NCBI GenBank assembly: GCA_963576725.1
Contig: OY755237.1
Span: 58,627,805 to 58,691,804 of the forward strand
From: Azorinus chamasolen
Lineage: Eukaryota > Mollusca > Bivalvia > Cardiida > Solecurtidae
DNA length: 64,000 nt
Direction of reading: 5' to 3'
Position numbers and translations under genes: made by a program. Positions 9,335 through 20,469 of the stretch are shown here, piece by piece. The number at the start of each line of letters is the position of its first letter. Within the stretch, counting starts at the first letter, position 1. The notes beneath the pieces are model-generated. The model did not search any database, was not told the DNA's origin, and worked only from the letters and a program-made list of their open reading frames with translations.

Positions 9335-9868
9335 AATGGAACAATTTCTTCTGGAATTTATGACAAAAGGGATGACTTTAATTTTAAAATAGTTAACTAT
9401 CCTCATTTGGATGGGGATGTTCCCCGAGCTACATGTTACGGTGTATACATTTCTCAGCTTATTCATTTTGCTAGAGCTTGTTTCTCTGTTGATGATTTTA
9501 ATAATCGTAACCTTATTATCACTGAAAAACTACTAAAACAGGGCTACAGATATGACAAACTTCGTAAAACATTTTCAAAATTTTACCACCGTAATGTTCT
9601 ACTCATCAGCAAATACAATTGTAATTTACGTACTTTTCTAAAGTTAGGTATTTCACATCCGGAGTTTTACGGTGATGTCATTTACAAACTTCGAAAAATT
9701 ATTGGACACACATATTTTGATACTTTGTTTGTCAAACGTATAAAACAATTCATTAAAAAGGGATATGACCCCTCTATATTGCAGCACACTACATGCTTGG
9801 TGGTCGACCCCTTTACAGTTGGTCATTATGCTTTCCTCTTTGCTTGTGCGACGACGGAAAAGGCTTAA
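9335..9868 (+). pseudogene. reverse-transcriptase-related retroelement C-terminal fragment
   Basis: An open frame of 177 codons runs from the junction at 9335 to TAA. It opens with NGTISSGIYDKRDDF, then DGDVPRATCYGVYISQLI, HFARACFSVDDFNNRN, QGYRYDKLRKTFSKFY and ends after CLVVDPFTVGHYAFLF. From memory this block is the tail of a retroelement polyprotein common in invertebrate genomes, where it follows reverse-transcriptase motifs. I cannot name the clade with certainty; Penelope-like is one possibility. The catalytic RT motifs are absent, so it is 5'-truncated and cannot be functional alone. It begins abruptly at the B1/B2 chimera. No stop or frameshift is seen in the retained part, which suggests a fairly recent copy. 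Confidence 0.7.
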
Positions 9869-10545
9869 TACTCTATGAAGATTCCCTCTTAAACCCGTTT
9901 ACGGAGGGAGGAAATTAGATATTTGTATTTTGCCAGTTCTGTCGTACCCCAAATGACTTCTCCACAGCTGCTCTGACCTGAATAGTCATCGAGTACATGT
10001 CAACGATGTCAAGTTTATTCTTTTTCAAACAAAACAGTTGTGCATGCTTAATATCCACTAGTAATGGTATCTTCTTGCGATTTATCTTTTATTAAATGTC
10101 GGTGTAGAAGTGTTTCATATAGTTTTCCCGTACCTTTAAATTATGACGTTATTTCAATGATGACGTCACTTGTTTACCTCTAACGTTTATTTTCAAATCA
10201 TTTTCATTTTGGCAGACATCGTTATGCATGTTGTGGAGTTGTCTGGAGGGGGAATTTTATTTACATTTTGAAAGTGGGATAAGGACGAGGTTGGGTACCC
10301 ATAAACCAGGTTTAAGTCCCCCAGTAGCTTATTTTGGTTGCTGGCCGTTCCAAGGCGGCACTCCTGCTTTCAGCCTACGGTCAATTTTGTTGTTTAATAT
10401 GCTTAATGTTTAATGTGTTTCGTCTTGATATGCGTCCTGTTATGTTTTGTCTTGTGGTCTTACCGTTTCTTGTTAGATGGTGTTTGGTGCGGTGTCATTT
10501 CGTGTGTGGCTCTCCCTGTTTGACTATTTTTCCATATTAAAACAT
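9869..10545 (+). mobile_element. 3' untranslated part of the retroelement above
   Basis: The sequence downstream of the stop contains GTTGTGGAGTTGTCTGGAGGGGGAATTTTATTTACATTTTG, CCCCCAGTAGCTTATTTTGG and CTGGCCGTTCCAAGGCGGCACT. A related piece sits at 23007-23191. I infer it is the 3' UTR of the same retroelement. A CRE-like TGATGACGTCAC lies near 10160. Confidence 0.5.
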
Positions 10546-10554
10546 CCCGTGTAG

Positions 10555-10640
10555 TTACATGTAATATGTCATGATAAAAATCAACTAATATATATTTATA
10601 ATGCTGTTAATTTTTACACGAATAAACAGGGAATGGGTTA
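10555..10640 (+). mobile_element. B1 MITE right-end remnant
   Basis: ATGTCATGATAAAAATCAACTAATATATATTTATAATG ... AAACAGGGAATGGGTTAA is the B1 tail and its terminal TTAA. The left part of the element is missing, next to the retroelement 3' end. Confidence 0.55.
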
Positions 10641-10740
10641 AGCTGTTAGCTTAAAGTCTAAGCATGGTCTCCAGGTTCCTGTTCAAACATCAGCCTGCTT
10701 GAAATATATGTCTGTTCAAATTCTGATCTGAAAGAATGTT

Positions 10741-10949
10741 TACAGTAAAACCTCTTTATAACGGCCACTAAATTGTGTTAATCAGTTGGTATTAAGGGCA
10801 GGTGACTGCTTAAAGCAAGGTGAAAGTAAAAAAGGAACGCTCTTATAGGAGCGTTCTGTTTTACTTTCACCTTGCTTTAAGCAATCACCTGCCTTTAACA
10901 CAAAATACTTGATGTAATTTAGTGGTCGTTATAGAGAGGTTTTACTGTA
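10741..10949 (+). mobile_element. F1 foldback MITE, complete
   Basis: It spans TACAGTAAAACCTCTTTATAACGG to CGTTATAGAGAGGTTTTACTGTA. The apex is AACGCTCTTATAGGAGCGTT. The long arms are almost fully complementary, so a transcript would fold into a hairpin of roughly 100 bp. Confidence 0.85.
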
Positions 10950-11214
10950 TTTACTTTCGATACGTTATACTGTGTGACATTGTCCCAATGTTGGTATAAA
11001 GCTTGTTCAAAATCTGACAGATAAATATATAGATATATTTATTTCGGTAAAAAGTGTACATAACATGGCAATACATAATTAAGACAACATATACAATGCC
11101 ATGAAATGCGCACTAGAAACCAAGGATAACACAAAAAAAGAAATATATTGTCCTTAGTTCCACCATGGTCCTTGATTCTTGTGACAAGACACAGAGAAAG
11201 TAAAGAGTAAAGTA

Positions 11215-11510
11215 CCTAATTATAGTCTACTTTCAGTCCGAATGACCGCTCAGCCGACTGTACATTTACTCCCCTGGTCATTGAGTCATTGGCCTACAGT
11301 ATTGAGTACTGCTAACATATGGCGCAATCATGCAGCCGCAGTACCGGCGAGTGACCCTCACAGGTACCCATTTTAACCCCTGGGTGGAGAGGATGTGCGG
11401 GTGGGAGACACGGAAAAGCGTCTCTGAAATTTCCGGGAGGTACCGGAATTTGAACCCCGGACCTCCGGACCGACAGTCAAGCGCGTTACCACTAGACCAC
11501 CGCCACCGTC
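11215..11510 (-). mobile_element. tRNA-derived SINE
   Basis: Read on the minus strand from 11510, the head GGTGGCGGTGGTCTAGTGG matches an RNA polymerase III A box (TGGTCTAGTGGTAACGCG). GGGGTTCAAATTCC is a B box with one extra base. A CCA-less tRNA-like fold with GGTCCGGAGG precedes it. The body contains GGGTTAAAATGGGTACCTGTG, which I recall as a conserved block in many invertebrate SINEs. No A-rich tail or target duplication was identified. The plus-strand 84-codon frame here is incidental. Confidence 0.7.
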
Positions 11511-11515
11511 ACGGT

Positions 11516-11786
11516 ATAAATAACTATCACAGGTATTATCTTAAAACACAATTATTACAGAAATATCCATATAAACACTTTTAAGTTCAAAATATGTCGG
11601 TTATAGAATGTCTATGACCATGTTTACTGATTAACGCACCAGAGTATCAGAACAATTCATAAGAGTCATGGTAAAGAATACAGTGAAACAAACCTATCAA
11701 TTTAACAATTATTATTATGATAAAACAGCAGATCAATAAAACGAAGCACTGATATTCAAGAAATGCAATAAATACAGAAATCAAGA
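11516..11786. other. no feature recognised
   Basis: AT-rich sequence between the SINE and the first LINE codons. It could include LINE sequence too decayed to read. Confidence 0.35.
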
Positions 11787-14604
11787 TTGTTAACTGAATG
11801 TATTAGATCTAACAGTCTTACATCCGTACAATACGCATGTGGGCAAGACGATCTGTATACGTTTGTACCTACGGAAACAAGCATTGATCACATACTTGTG
11901 GAATCATCGTTTATACAGCGTGTTAAGTATTTTAACATACTGCCAAATGAGGATATCACTACGCCAGATCACCTTCCGATAGTAATATCGGTAGAGATAG
12001 ATATTCGCCTGAAATGTGTGGCAAGGCCAAGACATAGTATAGCGTGGCATAGATGTACATACGAGGATAACGCCGTCTATAAACAGGCCTTACATGCATC
12101 ATTCTCAGAAGTTTTAGAAAGCGGATCTACTAACCTCGAGCCAGACACTTTAAATAAACTAATTGTAGAAGCATTTCATAAAGCTGAAGTGCATCTCCCG
12201 CGTAGTAAATTTAACGGACATGCGAAACCGTACTGGAGTTCGGAGGTTAAAGAGGCACACGCGCTTGCAAGACAGTGCAGACGCAAATGGGTATTAGACG
12301 GTCGACCAAGAGGACGCGAATATACGACATATAGCAACTATAAATACGCAAAGAGACTATTTCGCCGTATCCAACGGCAAAAGCAACGAGAACACCATGA
12401 CAAAGAGATGGACGAACTGAACAAAGCCGCAGAGCTTGACTACCGACTATTTTGGAAACTGCTAAGAAAGAGAAATGGTAGACCACACGAAATCTGTAAC
12501 GAAATAGCCATTGATAGGGAAACGTACACGGGTGATAAAGTTACAGAAGGGTTTGTGCGACATTTCAAAGAGTTGTTTAGTAATAGCGAGCGATTTGACG
12601 AAAGAGGCAGGACTGTACGAGAATACTTGCATAGCTTCGCGAGTAAAGACTCCGCTAAATCAGATCGCTGTATCACCGATAACAATCGAAGAGACAACAT
12701 ATATGTGCATGAATCTAAAGAAACGGAAAAGTCCCGGTATTGACAATATATTCAACGAATACATTACATTCGGCGAATCCGTTACAGCAATAATACTGAC
12801 CGCATTATTCAAGTTTGTGTTATATCATGAAGACATACCACAGGAATGGAAAATGAGCGTTATAGTACCGATTTACAAAGGGAAGGGGAAAAGGAAAACA
12901 GACCCTAGTAGCTACAGGCCAATTTCGCTAATTCCATGTTTCTGTAAACTGTTTGAAAAGATAATGATGAAACCCTGAACGGATACATAGAACAGAACAG
13001 AGTTCACTTCCCAAATCCGCATCAACAGGGATTTCAGAAGAACCTTAATTGGATCAGAAAGCCGCATTTGACACTGTATGGCACGAAGGGTTGTTTTTCA
13101 AGCTCGGGAAACTAGGGTTTAATGGGAAAACACTTCGCATGTTAATAGCGTCATATCAAGGACTGAAATGCATTGTCCGTCTTAACGGGACGACGTCAGA
13201 ACCCATCGACATACTGCGATCTGTCCGACAAGGCGTTGTCCTTTCCACGCTCTATTATATCGTCTACGTTGACGAACTCCTTGAACTGTTAGAAAACTCT
13301 GGATTAGGCTGTTCAGTTATGACCGTCAAGGGATGCAATCCTTCGTTTGCGGACGACATCTCGCCAATTACCCTGTCACCGCTCTACATGTACCTACAGA
13401 AACAGATCGACATAGTATATTCCTATTGTCAGCAATGGAAAACGGAGATAAATGTCGAGAAATCAAACGTTGTAGTTTTTTCTAGAAAAAGATCAACTCC
13501 ACAAGTGGGAATTTTATACAGTGATAAACTGTTAGCTCAAAGTGACAGCTCAACCCATTTGGGTATTAGACAAGACTCTCGGCTTAAATGTGCCCCTAGG
13601 ATACACGAACGATGTCAGAAAGCAAAGAACGCGTTCTACTCAATGGCAGTCCAGGGTGTAAATATACACGGTGTAAATCCCTTAGTATCAGTGCACTTAT
13701 AAAGGTAATCATTCCAATTATTCTTTATGGCTGCCAGCTCTGGAACAATATGACACTAAGCGACGTAAATACCGTAAACAGGTTGCAGCATTTTATTGCG
13801 AAAAAGATCCAAGGATTTAGCTTCAGAACTCGTTCCGATATGTGTGAGTCGATGCTTGGCCTTCACAAGCTAAGTTCGCAAATAGAGATACTAAAGCTTA
13901 TGTTTCTTCATAAAATGTTAAGTCTAGATGTAAAGAGTACTAGCAGGAATATATTTGTGCGTAGATACATATTCTATGTCTCAAATGAACATTCTCTTTC
14001 TCTTGGATTCATACCAGATATCTGTAATATATTGCGTAAATACAGGCTACAGACGTTCGTAAACAATGTTATAGTATACGCATATTCGTTACCGACGAAA
14101 GCAGCTTGGAAGAAAACTGTCAAAACACTGGTAATCGACAGTGAAAATGAACTCTGGACTAATAGAACTGTCATGGATGACGAATTGAGCTTGTTCAGGG
14201 TGCTCCACCCAACAATATGTGGTGCAATTGTGTATAAAATGTGTAGCGACACTTCCTTGAGGCAGATAATGCTAACAGTTGCGAAAACGTGGTGCAAATG
14301 GATTGACTTAGAATCACAAGAGTGTACAGTATGCAGTGCAGTTTATGTTGATAAACTCCTACACGTAATTTCAGATTGTTCTATCACGTCAACCTTACGT
14401 TGGCAGTTTATTTGTGACGTTACTTGCTACGGCACCGACTTTGTGAACGACTTGTTGAACATGGATCCTTTATCTCTAGCCCTTAAACTGTTAGGCACAC
14501 CGATTGGATCGAGGCTTGACGATGACGACTGCATGTTATTTCTAAAGCGCTCTTACCAATACATATACCAGTGTACACTTGTACAGAACGTTTTGCACCA
14601 ATAA
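11787..14604 (+). pseudogene. LINE retrotransposon ORF2 remnant (endonuclease-RT-zinc finger)
   Basis: The pieces fall in successive frames. First is the end of an AP-type endonuclease (SIDHILV near 11883, PDHLPIV near 11963), then a basic linker rich in R, K and Q. The RT follows: KRKSPGIDNIF near 12725, PIYKGKGKRKTDPSSYRPISL near 12870, DQKAAFDTVWH near 13050 and the catalytic motif FADD at 13346-13357. SNVVVFSRKR comes next, and a C-terminal zinc-knuckle-like C-x2-C-x9-H-x4-C lies near 14320-14380. Frame changes occur near 12655, 12975 and 13690. Between QQGFQKN (13040) and DQKAAFD a stretch of RT appears deleted. The N-terminus is missing. It is a dead copy of a CR1/Jockey/I-like LINE; I cannot fix the clade. 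Confidence 0.85.
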
Positions 14605-14828
14605 CCTCGTGTATTGACACCATGAAGGTGTAATAATGTGACAAAGACACTGCCCGGATTCCGTTAAATTTATGCAAAGATCATAATTTATTAGATTGTA
14701 AATATTTGTAAGAAGCTTTGTTTTCTCATAGTGTTAAATACAGTTAAACTTTTACTTGTACATGTAACAATGCATAATCTCCTAGACAGGGGGAAATAAA
14801 GATATTGTATTGTATTGTATTGTATTGA
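14605..14828 (+). mobile_element. LINE 3' UTR and (ATTGT)n tail
   Basis: The 3' UTR ends with GGGGGAAATAAAGATATTG followed by about five ATTGT units (14802-14827). Pentamer tails of this sort mark the 3' end of some non-LTR elements. AATAAA gives a plausible polyadenylation signal. The tail directly abuts another RT fragment in the opposite orientation. Confidence 0.75.
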
Positions 14829-15062
14829 GTTCGTAATTTAGGTTTAGAACCGAACAGGATTGACTCAGTTTTACCTAGATGAAGAGAAAGTTTATTATCA
14901 ATTAATCACTTGCTAACTACATCCAGATCTTTCGACAGACAACTTTCAATTTGGGAAATATTTTTGCCAGAGTCATCTGCATACCAATACCATGCCATAA
15001 GCAAAGATAGCAGATCCGGCTGATCTAGATCTACTATTTTTGCAAAGTCGTTAAAGGTAATG
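14828..15062 (-). pseudogene. second LINE reverse transcriptase fragment
   Basis: Read on the minus strand, the catalytic motif YADD sits at 14983-14972. It is followed by SGKNISQIESCLSKDLDVVSK, a TGA where a tryptophan is usual, then LIDNKLSLHLGKTESILFGS. This is the palm-to-thumb stretch of a non-LTR RT. It is unlike the first LINE at these motifs (FADD; SNVVVFSRKR), so it comes from a different family. Sequence before YADD is decayed. The first LINE's tail ends exactly where this fragment is cut, consistent with insertion into or beside it. Confidence 0.75.
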
Positions 15063-15442
15063 TCTCCCTTAATTCCTCTCACCTTACAATCAACGTAAAT
15101 GTACAAATGCAATCACTAATGTTGTAGCATTTATACAAAGACTAATGCTAAGATGTTGTTTGCACGTGTACTCAAACACAATCAATGATGACAGGAGCAT
15201 GTAACATATAATTATTATTCTGGGTTTGTCTGTGCTAATGAAGATGGAATAACCGGCGTCATGCAATATAGGCATGTTTCTTTAGCCTGTTGAGCAGACA
15301 TTTCTCCCGGGTAAAAGTTTTCAGATATTATAACTTGTGGATCTATTTTCATAAATATTATGAGAGTGTCAAACAGAGTTGGCCCTGGTAAAACGCCGAG
15401 TTAGTAGTCATCTCGTCTGGACACATACTGTTAGCAACCAAT
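15063..15442. other. unassigned, with a B6 hairpin trace at 15370-15435
   Basis: GTCAAACAGAGTTGGCCCTGG and ACGCCGAGTTAGTAGTCATCTCGTCTGGACAC are a degenerate B6 core. Nothing else is recognised. Confidence 0.35.
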
Positions 15443-15592
15443 TACAGTATAACCTGGCTTAAGCGACCATTCATTTGAAACGTTTTAAAAAGCAGGTGGT
15501 TGCTTAATGCAGGGCAAAAGTAATACAGAAAGCCCCATGTGAGAGCTTTCTGCATTACTTTTGACCTGCATTAAGGTACCACCTGCCTTATT
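15443..15592 (+). mobile_element. F2 foldback MITE, right end missing
   Basis: TACAGTATAACCTGGCTTAAGC opens it. The arms GCAGGTGGTTGCTTAATGCAGGGC and GCATTAAGGTACCACCTGCC flank AAGCCCCATGTGAGAGCTT. The right terminal repeat is absent. Confidence 0.75.
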
Positions 15593-15939
15593 GACTCACA
15601 ATTATACATACGGGCATTTGCAAATATTGTTTGTCATTCAAAATCATCTCGTAATCTGTATACCCTTTCATACTTACTGAGTGGACTCTATCATTAAATA
15701 ATGGACAGTTCAGCTTTGAAAACTCATTATTCAAAGGGTGGACAAAGAAGTAAAGTAAAGGTAAAATTAACATAGAATGAACATGCGAATATGTAACACA
15801 TAAAACAGGGTAAAACTTTCAGTTTTTGCACACATCAACGACAACCCTTCACACGTGTCCCTTCTTAAACTAAGTGTTCCTTGATTGACAGTTGCAAACA
15901 GTTCAACAGGACCCCATATGTTTGACGCTCGATCAATGG

Positions 15940-16028
15940 TTTCTCAAAAGCTCGTGTAGGAGCCGTCTGATCTGGGTCTAATCTGTTTGCAAATGCGCGA
16001 AAACACGTTTATATGGTGGAAGGTGTTA
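15940..16028 (-). mobile_element. B6/B1 composite MITE remnant
   Basis: TTTCTCAAAAGCTCGTG (B6-type flank) runs into TAGGAGCCGTCTGATCTGGGTCTAATCTGTTTGC and the B1 outer end ACACGTTTATATGGTGGAAGGTGTTAA. It mixes two families around the apex. Confidence 0.45.
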
Positions 16029-16243
16029 AACTTCATAGTAATCGTTCATTCAATTTATTCTCTATAACGTGTATAATGTGTCAACCATGTTGGATCCTAA
16101 TGAGACGCCGAGTTATGTCATTTTTTTGTATGCAAACTTTTATAAATTGTTATCACATATTCGCCCACTGCTGCAAGCCCTGTGAGTCGCATGCCATTAG
16201 AATCCAAGCTGTTTGACAATCGACAAGAGGTTCTCAAATGATT

Positions 16244-16706
16244 TACAATAGAACTTATCTTAAGCGGCCATCAAAAAGAGGTCCAATTATGGGTATGTAA
16301 AGCAGGTGGGAACATAATGCAGGTCGCAATTAATACAGAACATTGCCATAGGAGCCTTCTGCTTTAGTTTTGCCCTGTATTACATTTGTAAGCAATCACC
16401 TGCTTTTTAACCCTTCGCTTGCTATTCACGTCAATATACCTACCTGTAAATAGTGAAGACCCAGATGAGACAGCTCCTACAGGAGCTGTCTCATCAGGGT
16501 TTGCACTATTTACAAGTTGATTGTGCAACCAGTACACTCCACAGCATTGATTGCATATCGAAATACTTGTACACAGTGAGGATATGTGGAATTATACAAC
16601 AGGGCATTGGTAAAGAAGGAGAAATGTATTTTAAAATTCAGCAAGAGAAGGGTTAAGACTCCTATGTTCAATACATGGTTGGCTGCTTAAGATGGGTTCT
16701 ATTGTA
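16244..16706 (+). mobile_element. F2 MITE with a nested B2 element
   Basis: TACAATAGAACTTATCTTAAGC and TTAAGATGGGTTCTATTGTA are the two ends. The unoccupied sequence CTTTTTAAGACTCCTATG, seen at 44410-44435, is split here at its TTAA by the B2 copy at 16407-16656. Confidence 0.8.
16407..16656 (+). mobile_element. B2 piggyBac-like MITE, complete, nested in F2
   Basis: TTAACCCTTCGCTTGC and GCAAGAGAAGGGTTAA bound the 250 bp. The hairpin GACAGCTCCTACAGGAGCTGTC is perfect at the apex. The 67-codon frame inside recurs in the copy at 52097 because both are B2. It is not a gene. Confidence 0.85.
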
Positions 16707-17095
16707 TCAAATAAGAAGTTAGTTTATGTTTCAGCACATCAGATATTGTGTAGATCTTCCTTATTTTTGTCAGCATGAGAAAGATTACTACAATCCAGAA
16801 TGTATGCTGGTGCCCTTAATTACATCCAGTAAACCCTCTTCGTCTGTGTTCGACTGCATACAGTTGAGTAGATACAGTTGAGTAAAATTACACCCCTGTC
16901 TCTTAGTGTACCATAATGCAATCCACTATTTCAATTCATATCTAGCGCAATCCCCATTGTTCAATTTCATTCCAGACACAAGATATAATACAACTGTCAG
17001 ATTGCAATACTGACATTGCTGCGACCCCAATGGCTACACGTCAATGGTCAAGATATAACTTAATTATCTGCCAAGGATTTGATGCACTGCCTGTC
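16707..17095. other. no feature recognised
   Basis: No repeat family, RNA or coding signal seen beyond short chance frames. Confidence 0.35.
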
Positions 17096-17306
17096 GTAAC
17101 CCTTTCAGTGCGGGAAACGAATCATTGATGTTATTTGCAAACAATTTAGGCCCATATGAGAGAGCTCCTAGAGGAGCCCTCTCTTCAGAGTCTACACTGT
17201 ACGTCATATTACACGTTTCTTTGAAAAAATGCCATGAATACTCACGGTAAGATTGACATGTTTGCATTTTTTGAAATAATAATAATTCTGCGCTGGAAAG
17301 GGTTAA
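17096..17306 (+). mobile_element. B7 piggyBac-like MITE, complete
   Basis: Ends GTAACCCTTTCAGTGCGGGA (left TTAA mutated to GTAA) and GCTGGAAAGGGTTAA. The hairpin is GAGAGAGCTCCTAGAGGAGCCCTCTC. A tail with AAAAAATGCCATGAATACTCAC is shared with 4418-4604 and 27769-27970. Confidence 0.75.
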
Positions 17307-17867
17307 ACTCGGATGCTTCAATGATATGCTGTCATTTTCCTACGGCTTTCCAAATATGAAGTATTTACTTTCAATGCTGACAAATATTGATGGGTTTATC
17401 CTTATCCTGCTAGATGCCACCTGATTGTAATTTGCAACCAGCTTTGAACAAGAGGACGCACCGAGACACAGAACGCCCCATTTGTTGGACGTACTGAGAC
17501 ACAGAACGCTCCATTTGTTGCTCCAATAGTTCTTCACAACCTTGAACGAAACCAAAATGAGTAAAACCTCTAGCAGATTATATGTTTTGAAGGTAAACGT
17601 AACGGTGTGGTTTATAATCTAAATACACATATTCTTCCATCTTTTACATTTTACCCCCAGATCTCTAGGTTATAAATCGTCCATTTAATTCGGCCGCCAT
17701 GGCACATTGACTTATTTCCATCACAGTTCCACATTTATACAACTGGGTAGAGCGAAACATTTTTGTTCCAATTTTGGTCCGATGGCAGAATTCGAATTCG
17801 ACCATTCGTTTCCAAACCCTGCATCCTCGCATCAACACTGACAACACGATAAGGCTTCGAACAGATT

Positions 17868-18077
17868 TTAACTCTTTCCCTGCCAAAATGTTGTCGTCTG
17901 TAAACTTCGTCGTCTGCAACAAATTTATTTATTTTTATTTTTCTTCATTTGTTTTTTCAAAAAACAGTCACAGTAACAAACATTTTGGATCCTGATTTGA
18001 CGCCGAGTTACTCTCGTCTGGATCCAAACTGTTTGCATAGGTAATCGCAGGTGCGACATTCTCATCGAAAGAGTTAA
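17868..18077 (-). mobile_element. B3 piggyBac-like MITE, complete
   Basis: TTAA at 17868-17871 and 18074-18077. It has TTAACTCTTTCCCTGCCAAAA, two GTCGTCTG units, the hairpin ATTTTGGATCCTGATTTGACGCCGAG / CTCGTCTGGATCCAAACTG and the end TCATCGAAAGAGTTAA. It is reverse-oriented relative to 1587-1801. Confidence 0.75.
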
Positions 18078-18314
18078 GTAAACTGTCAAACATAAGGAAT
18101 GCATTTGTAGAATTCCGAGTGCTTTAGTAGTTATTGTATGCTCGTATCAGTGTAAATGATAATGTTAGTTGCCAAACGCTCGTTTTGCTATTTCTTAAGA
18201 ATCAAAGCCATTGCAATGATGTTCTTTAGGTTGACTTTGTACCCGAGGAATAGGTATGTAAGAAATAATGGCCCAATAGATATTTATTAGCTGAACTTTT
18301 ACACTGGACATTAA

Positions 18315-18511
18315 TTAACCAATTCCTACATATTGACGCCTTTTGACGCCTCTGAAAAAGTCACTTTAAGAAACCATTGTGATAAATAGAGCATTTTGTT
18401 TCAAGAGCAAAAACAATTCTGAAAGTTTCCTTGTCTCTAGCTAATGTCCCTTTTCAGTAGATTTATTCAAAGAGGTAGGATCTAAATATAACCTATGAGG
18501 TAATGGGTTAT
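18315..18511 (+). mobile_element. B4 piggyBac-like MITE
   Basis: TTAACCAATTCCTACATATTGACGCC opens it and TATGAGGTAATGGGTTA closes it with the last TTAA decayed to TTAT. One hairpin arm (AAACCATTGTGATAAATAGAGC) is kept and the other is lost. Confidence 0.65.
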
Positions 18512-18525
18512 CATGACAGAAACTA

Positions 18526-18638
18526 AAGAACTATAACTATATCAATGCATATACAAACAGTGGTGGTCCTTATTTGACAGTTCATACAGGAGCTGCCTGA
18601 TTTTGGTCTACTCTGTTTACAAACGGATAAAAGGTTAA
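18526..18638 (-). mobile_element. B1 MITE fragment
   Basis: AAACAGTGGTGGTCCTTATTTGACAGTTCATACAGGAGCTGCCTGATTTTGGTCTACTCTGTTTAC and the end AACGGATAAAAGGTTAA are a decayed reverse B1. Confidence 0.5.
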
Positions 18639-18767
18639 AGCATGGTACAATGCAATACATCTTGATAAAAGGCTTGAACCAGACACATATGTTTGGTCCT
18701 GACGGAACTTGACTGATACAGTTGGGGATGCGCTGTAGCATGCAAAGAGTTGAATAAGTCTGAGCCC

Positions 18768-19330
18768 TTAACCCGCTAAATCATCAAAATGGTATAGCCC
18801 GTCAGTGTTTAGCAATAGAGCCCATTCAGTATAAAAGTCTTAAATGTGTTAAGGGATTCCGCTTGACATGCAATGCAGACCCTGGTCAAAGGGCTTCTGT
18901 ATGTGCCATCTGATCAGGGTATTGCATTGTTTTTAAATAACAGTACACTCGTTTCCCTCATTCAAAAGGTTTACCCTTGTCTCGCTATCTACAACCATTT
19001 GCAAACAACATGGATCCAGATGAGCAAGCTGGGTCGCATCAGGACCCAATCTATTTGACACTCGGTCAATATTTTCTAAAAGAGATTGATCGAATCGGAA
19101 GTTGTCAGACTTGCACTTTATCCAGATTTCAGCAGAAATTATTTATTACAGCTGGTAAACAACTCACAATGCTCTTTAGTAACCCATTATATATTGAATT
19201 CGACCTTTGGGATTTTATTCTGAGTTCTTAAGATAGTTTCCAGAGAACACTTTCAGTGTGGGATACGTGTGTAAAGTCGTTAGCAAACAATGTGGACCCA
19301 GATCAGAGAGTTCCTATAGGAACAGGGTTG
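18768..19330. mobile_element. cluster of decayed B-type MITE hairpins
   Basis: Three decayed hairpins lie here: ATGCAATGCAGACCCTGGTC / GATCAGGGTATTGCATTG (18870-18930), ACATGGATCCAGATGAGC / CATCAGGACCCAATCTATTTGACAC (19008-19065, B6-like), and a B7-like half at 19248-19325 with GTGTGGGATACG and TTCCTATAGGAACAG. Borders are not reliable. Confidence 0.45.
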
Positions 19331-19544
19331 GTATTGTGTGTCATTCAAATACGCAAAGTATGCCCTTTCATACTGAATCGACTTATATCGTTTTAAAAAC
19401 AATGATGGCTCAGTCCATGTTGAGAATGTACGTTAAAGAATAAGAAACATTTTACGTATACTTTTTGGAAATTTTACATACTTAAACTCACCGTACAAAC
19501 ATACAAAAATTACCAAATTTTGATAATTAAATGAATTGGTTCAA

Positions 19545-20240
19545 TCGCAAATAAGTATGTACTACCTAACGTCAGGTTGCCATCAAAAACGACAAGGTCA
19601 GTCTTCCGGCCTTCTATTATACCACCCTAAACAATTACACTCCCTACCCCAACAAACCGATCACGTTCAAACACACCGTTGTCATGAAAACGCTCATATT
19701 TTCTTCTGACAACCGGTACCATGCCGTCTGCAAAACTCACTCTGAACCTGCTCTCGTCTGTAAACAGTACCCTAGACCATAGAGCGGGCGTCCAATGGAG
19801 ATGACACCGTCCCCATAAAAGACGAAGATGGCGAGTCGTCTGCTGCTTAGTATCTGACCAAAAGTAAGGCCGCCTTAGTCTTATCGGATCGAGACCTGGC
19901 CGCAGTCTCCTCAGGACAGTTCTTGAATATAACTTATGCCGTATTAAATTACAGTGCTTTTTGCTGTTATAAACTGTTGACGTCGATGTGTTAACGTCAT
20001 GTAACGGTCTTGTCCTGGCGTCATTACTTTTGTCCTGCCAGATCGCGGATGATCTTTTACATGACGCCTCGCATCAAAACGACTCAAAACGCAGATTATC
20101 GATCGGTTTCCGGTGACAATTCATCTTTCTAGCAACAGCAGCAACGCTGACGCCAGACTCCAACAGTATAAGCCTGGGCTTTCTGAATTTCATCAAAATC
20201 GAAATGTACTGTTATGCAATTTAATTATTCGACGGACGTT
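19545..20240 (-). pseudogene. Tc1-like transposase remnant
   Basis: Minus-strand reading, with frame changes, gives GVSVAAVARKMNCHRKPID near 20150 (helix-turn-helix region) and DHPRSGRTK-like sequence near 20060. Next come TVLRRLRPGL near 19910 and HLHWTPALWSRVLFTDESRF near 19785, where the D of FTDESRF is the first catalytic aspartate of the DDE domain. KTDLVVFDGNLT follows near 19580. The later catalytic D and E are not recovered. Several stops and shifts make it inactive. It may be a past source of TA-targeting activity, but its ends were not identified and nothing links it to the F-type MITEs. Confidence 0.7.
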
Positions 20241-20469
20241 AGGAATTAAGGAAGGTTAAAATCGAGAAAAAGCAATGAGTTGCAGAGGTTTCCTGTGCAA
20301 AACATTGCATAATAGCACTTGGCAAAACACTCGGAACACAAGGTCGGTCATTCTTCTCGAATTTGAGTTCAAAGAAGCGCTTATGTTCTTTGAATGTAAA
20401 CTTTCATGACCGTAGGTTATATATTTACCAAGAAAATTAAATTTGTAAAGTCATAGTAAATTGTGCCTA

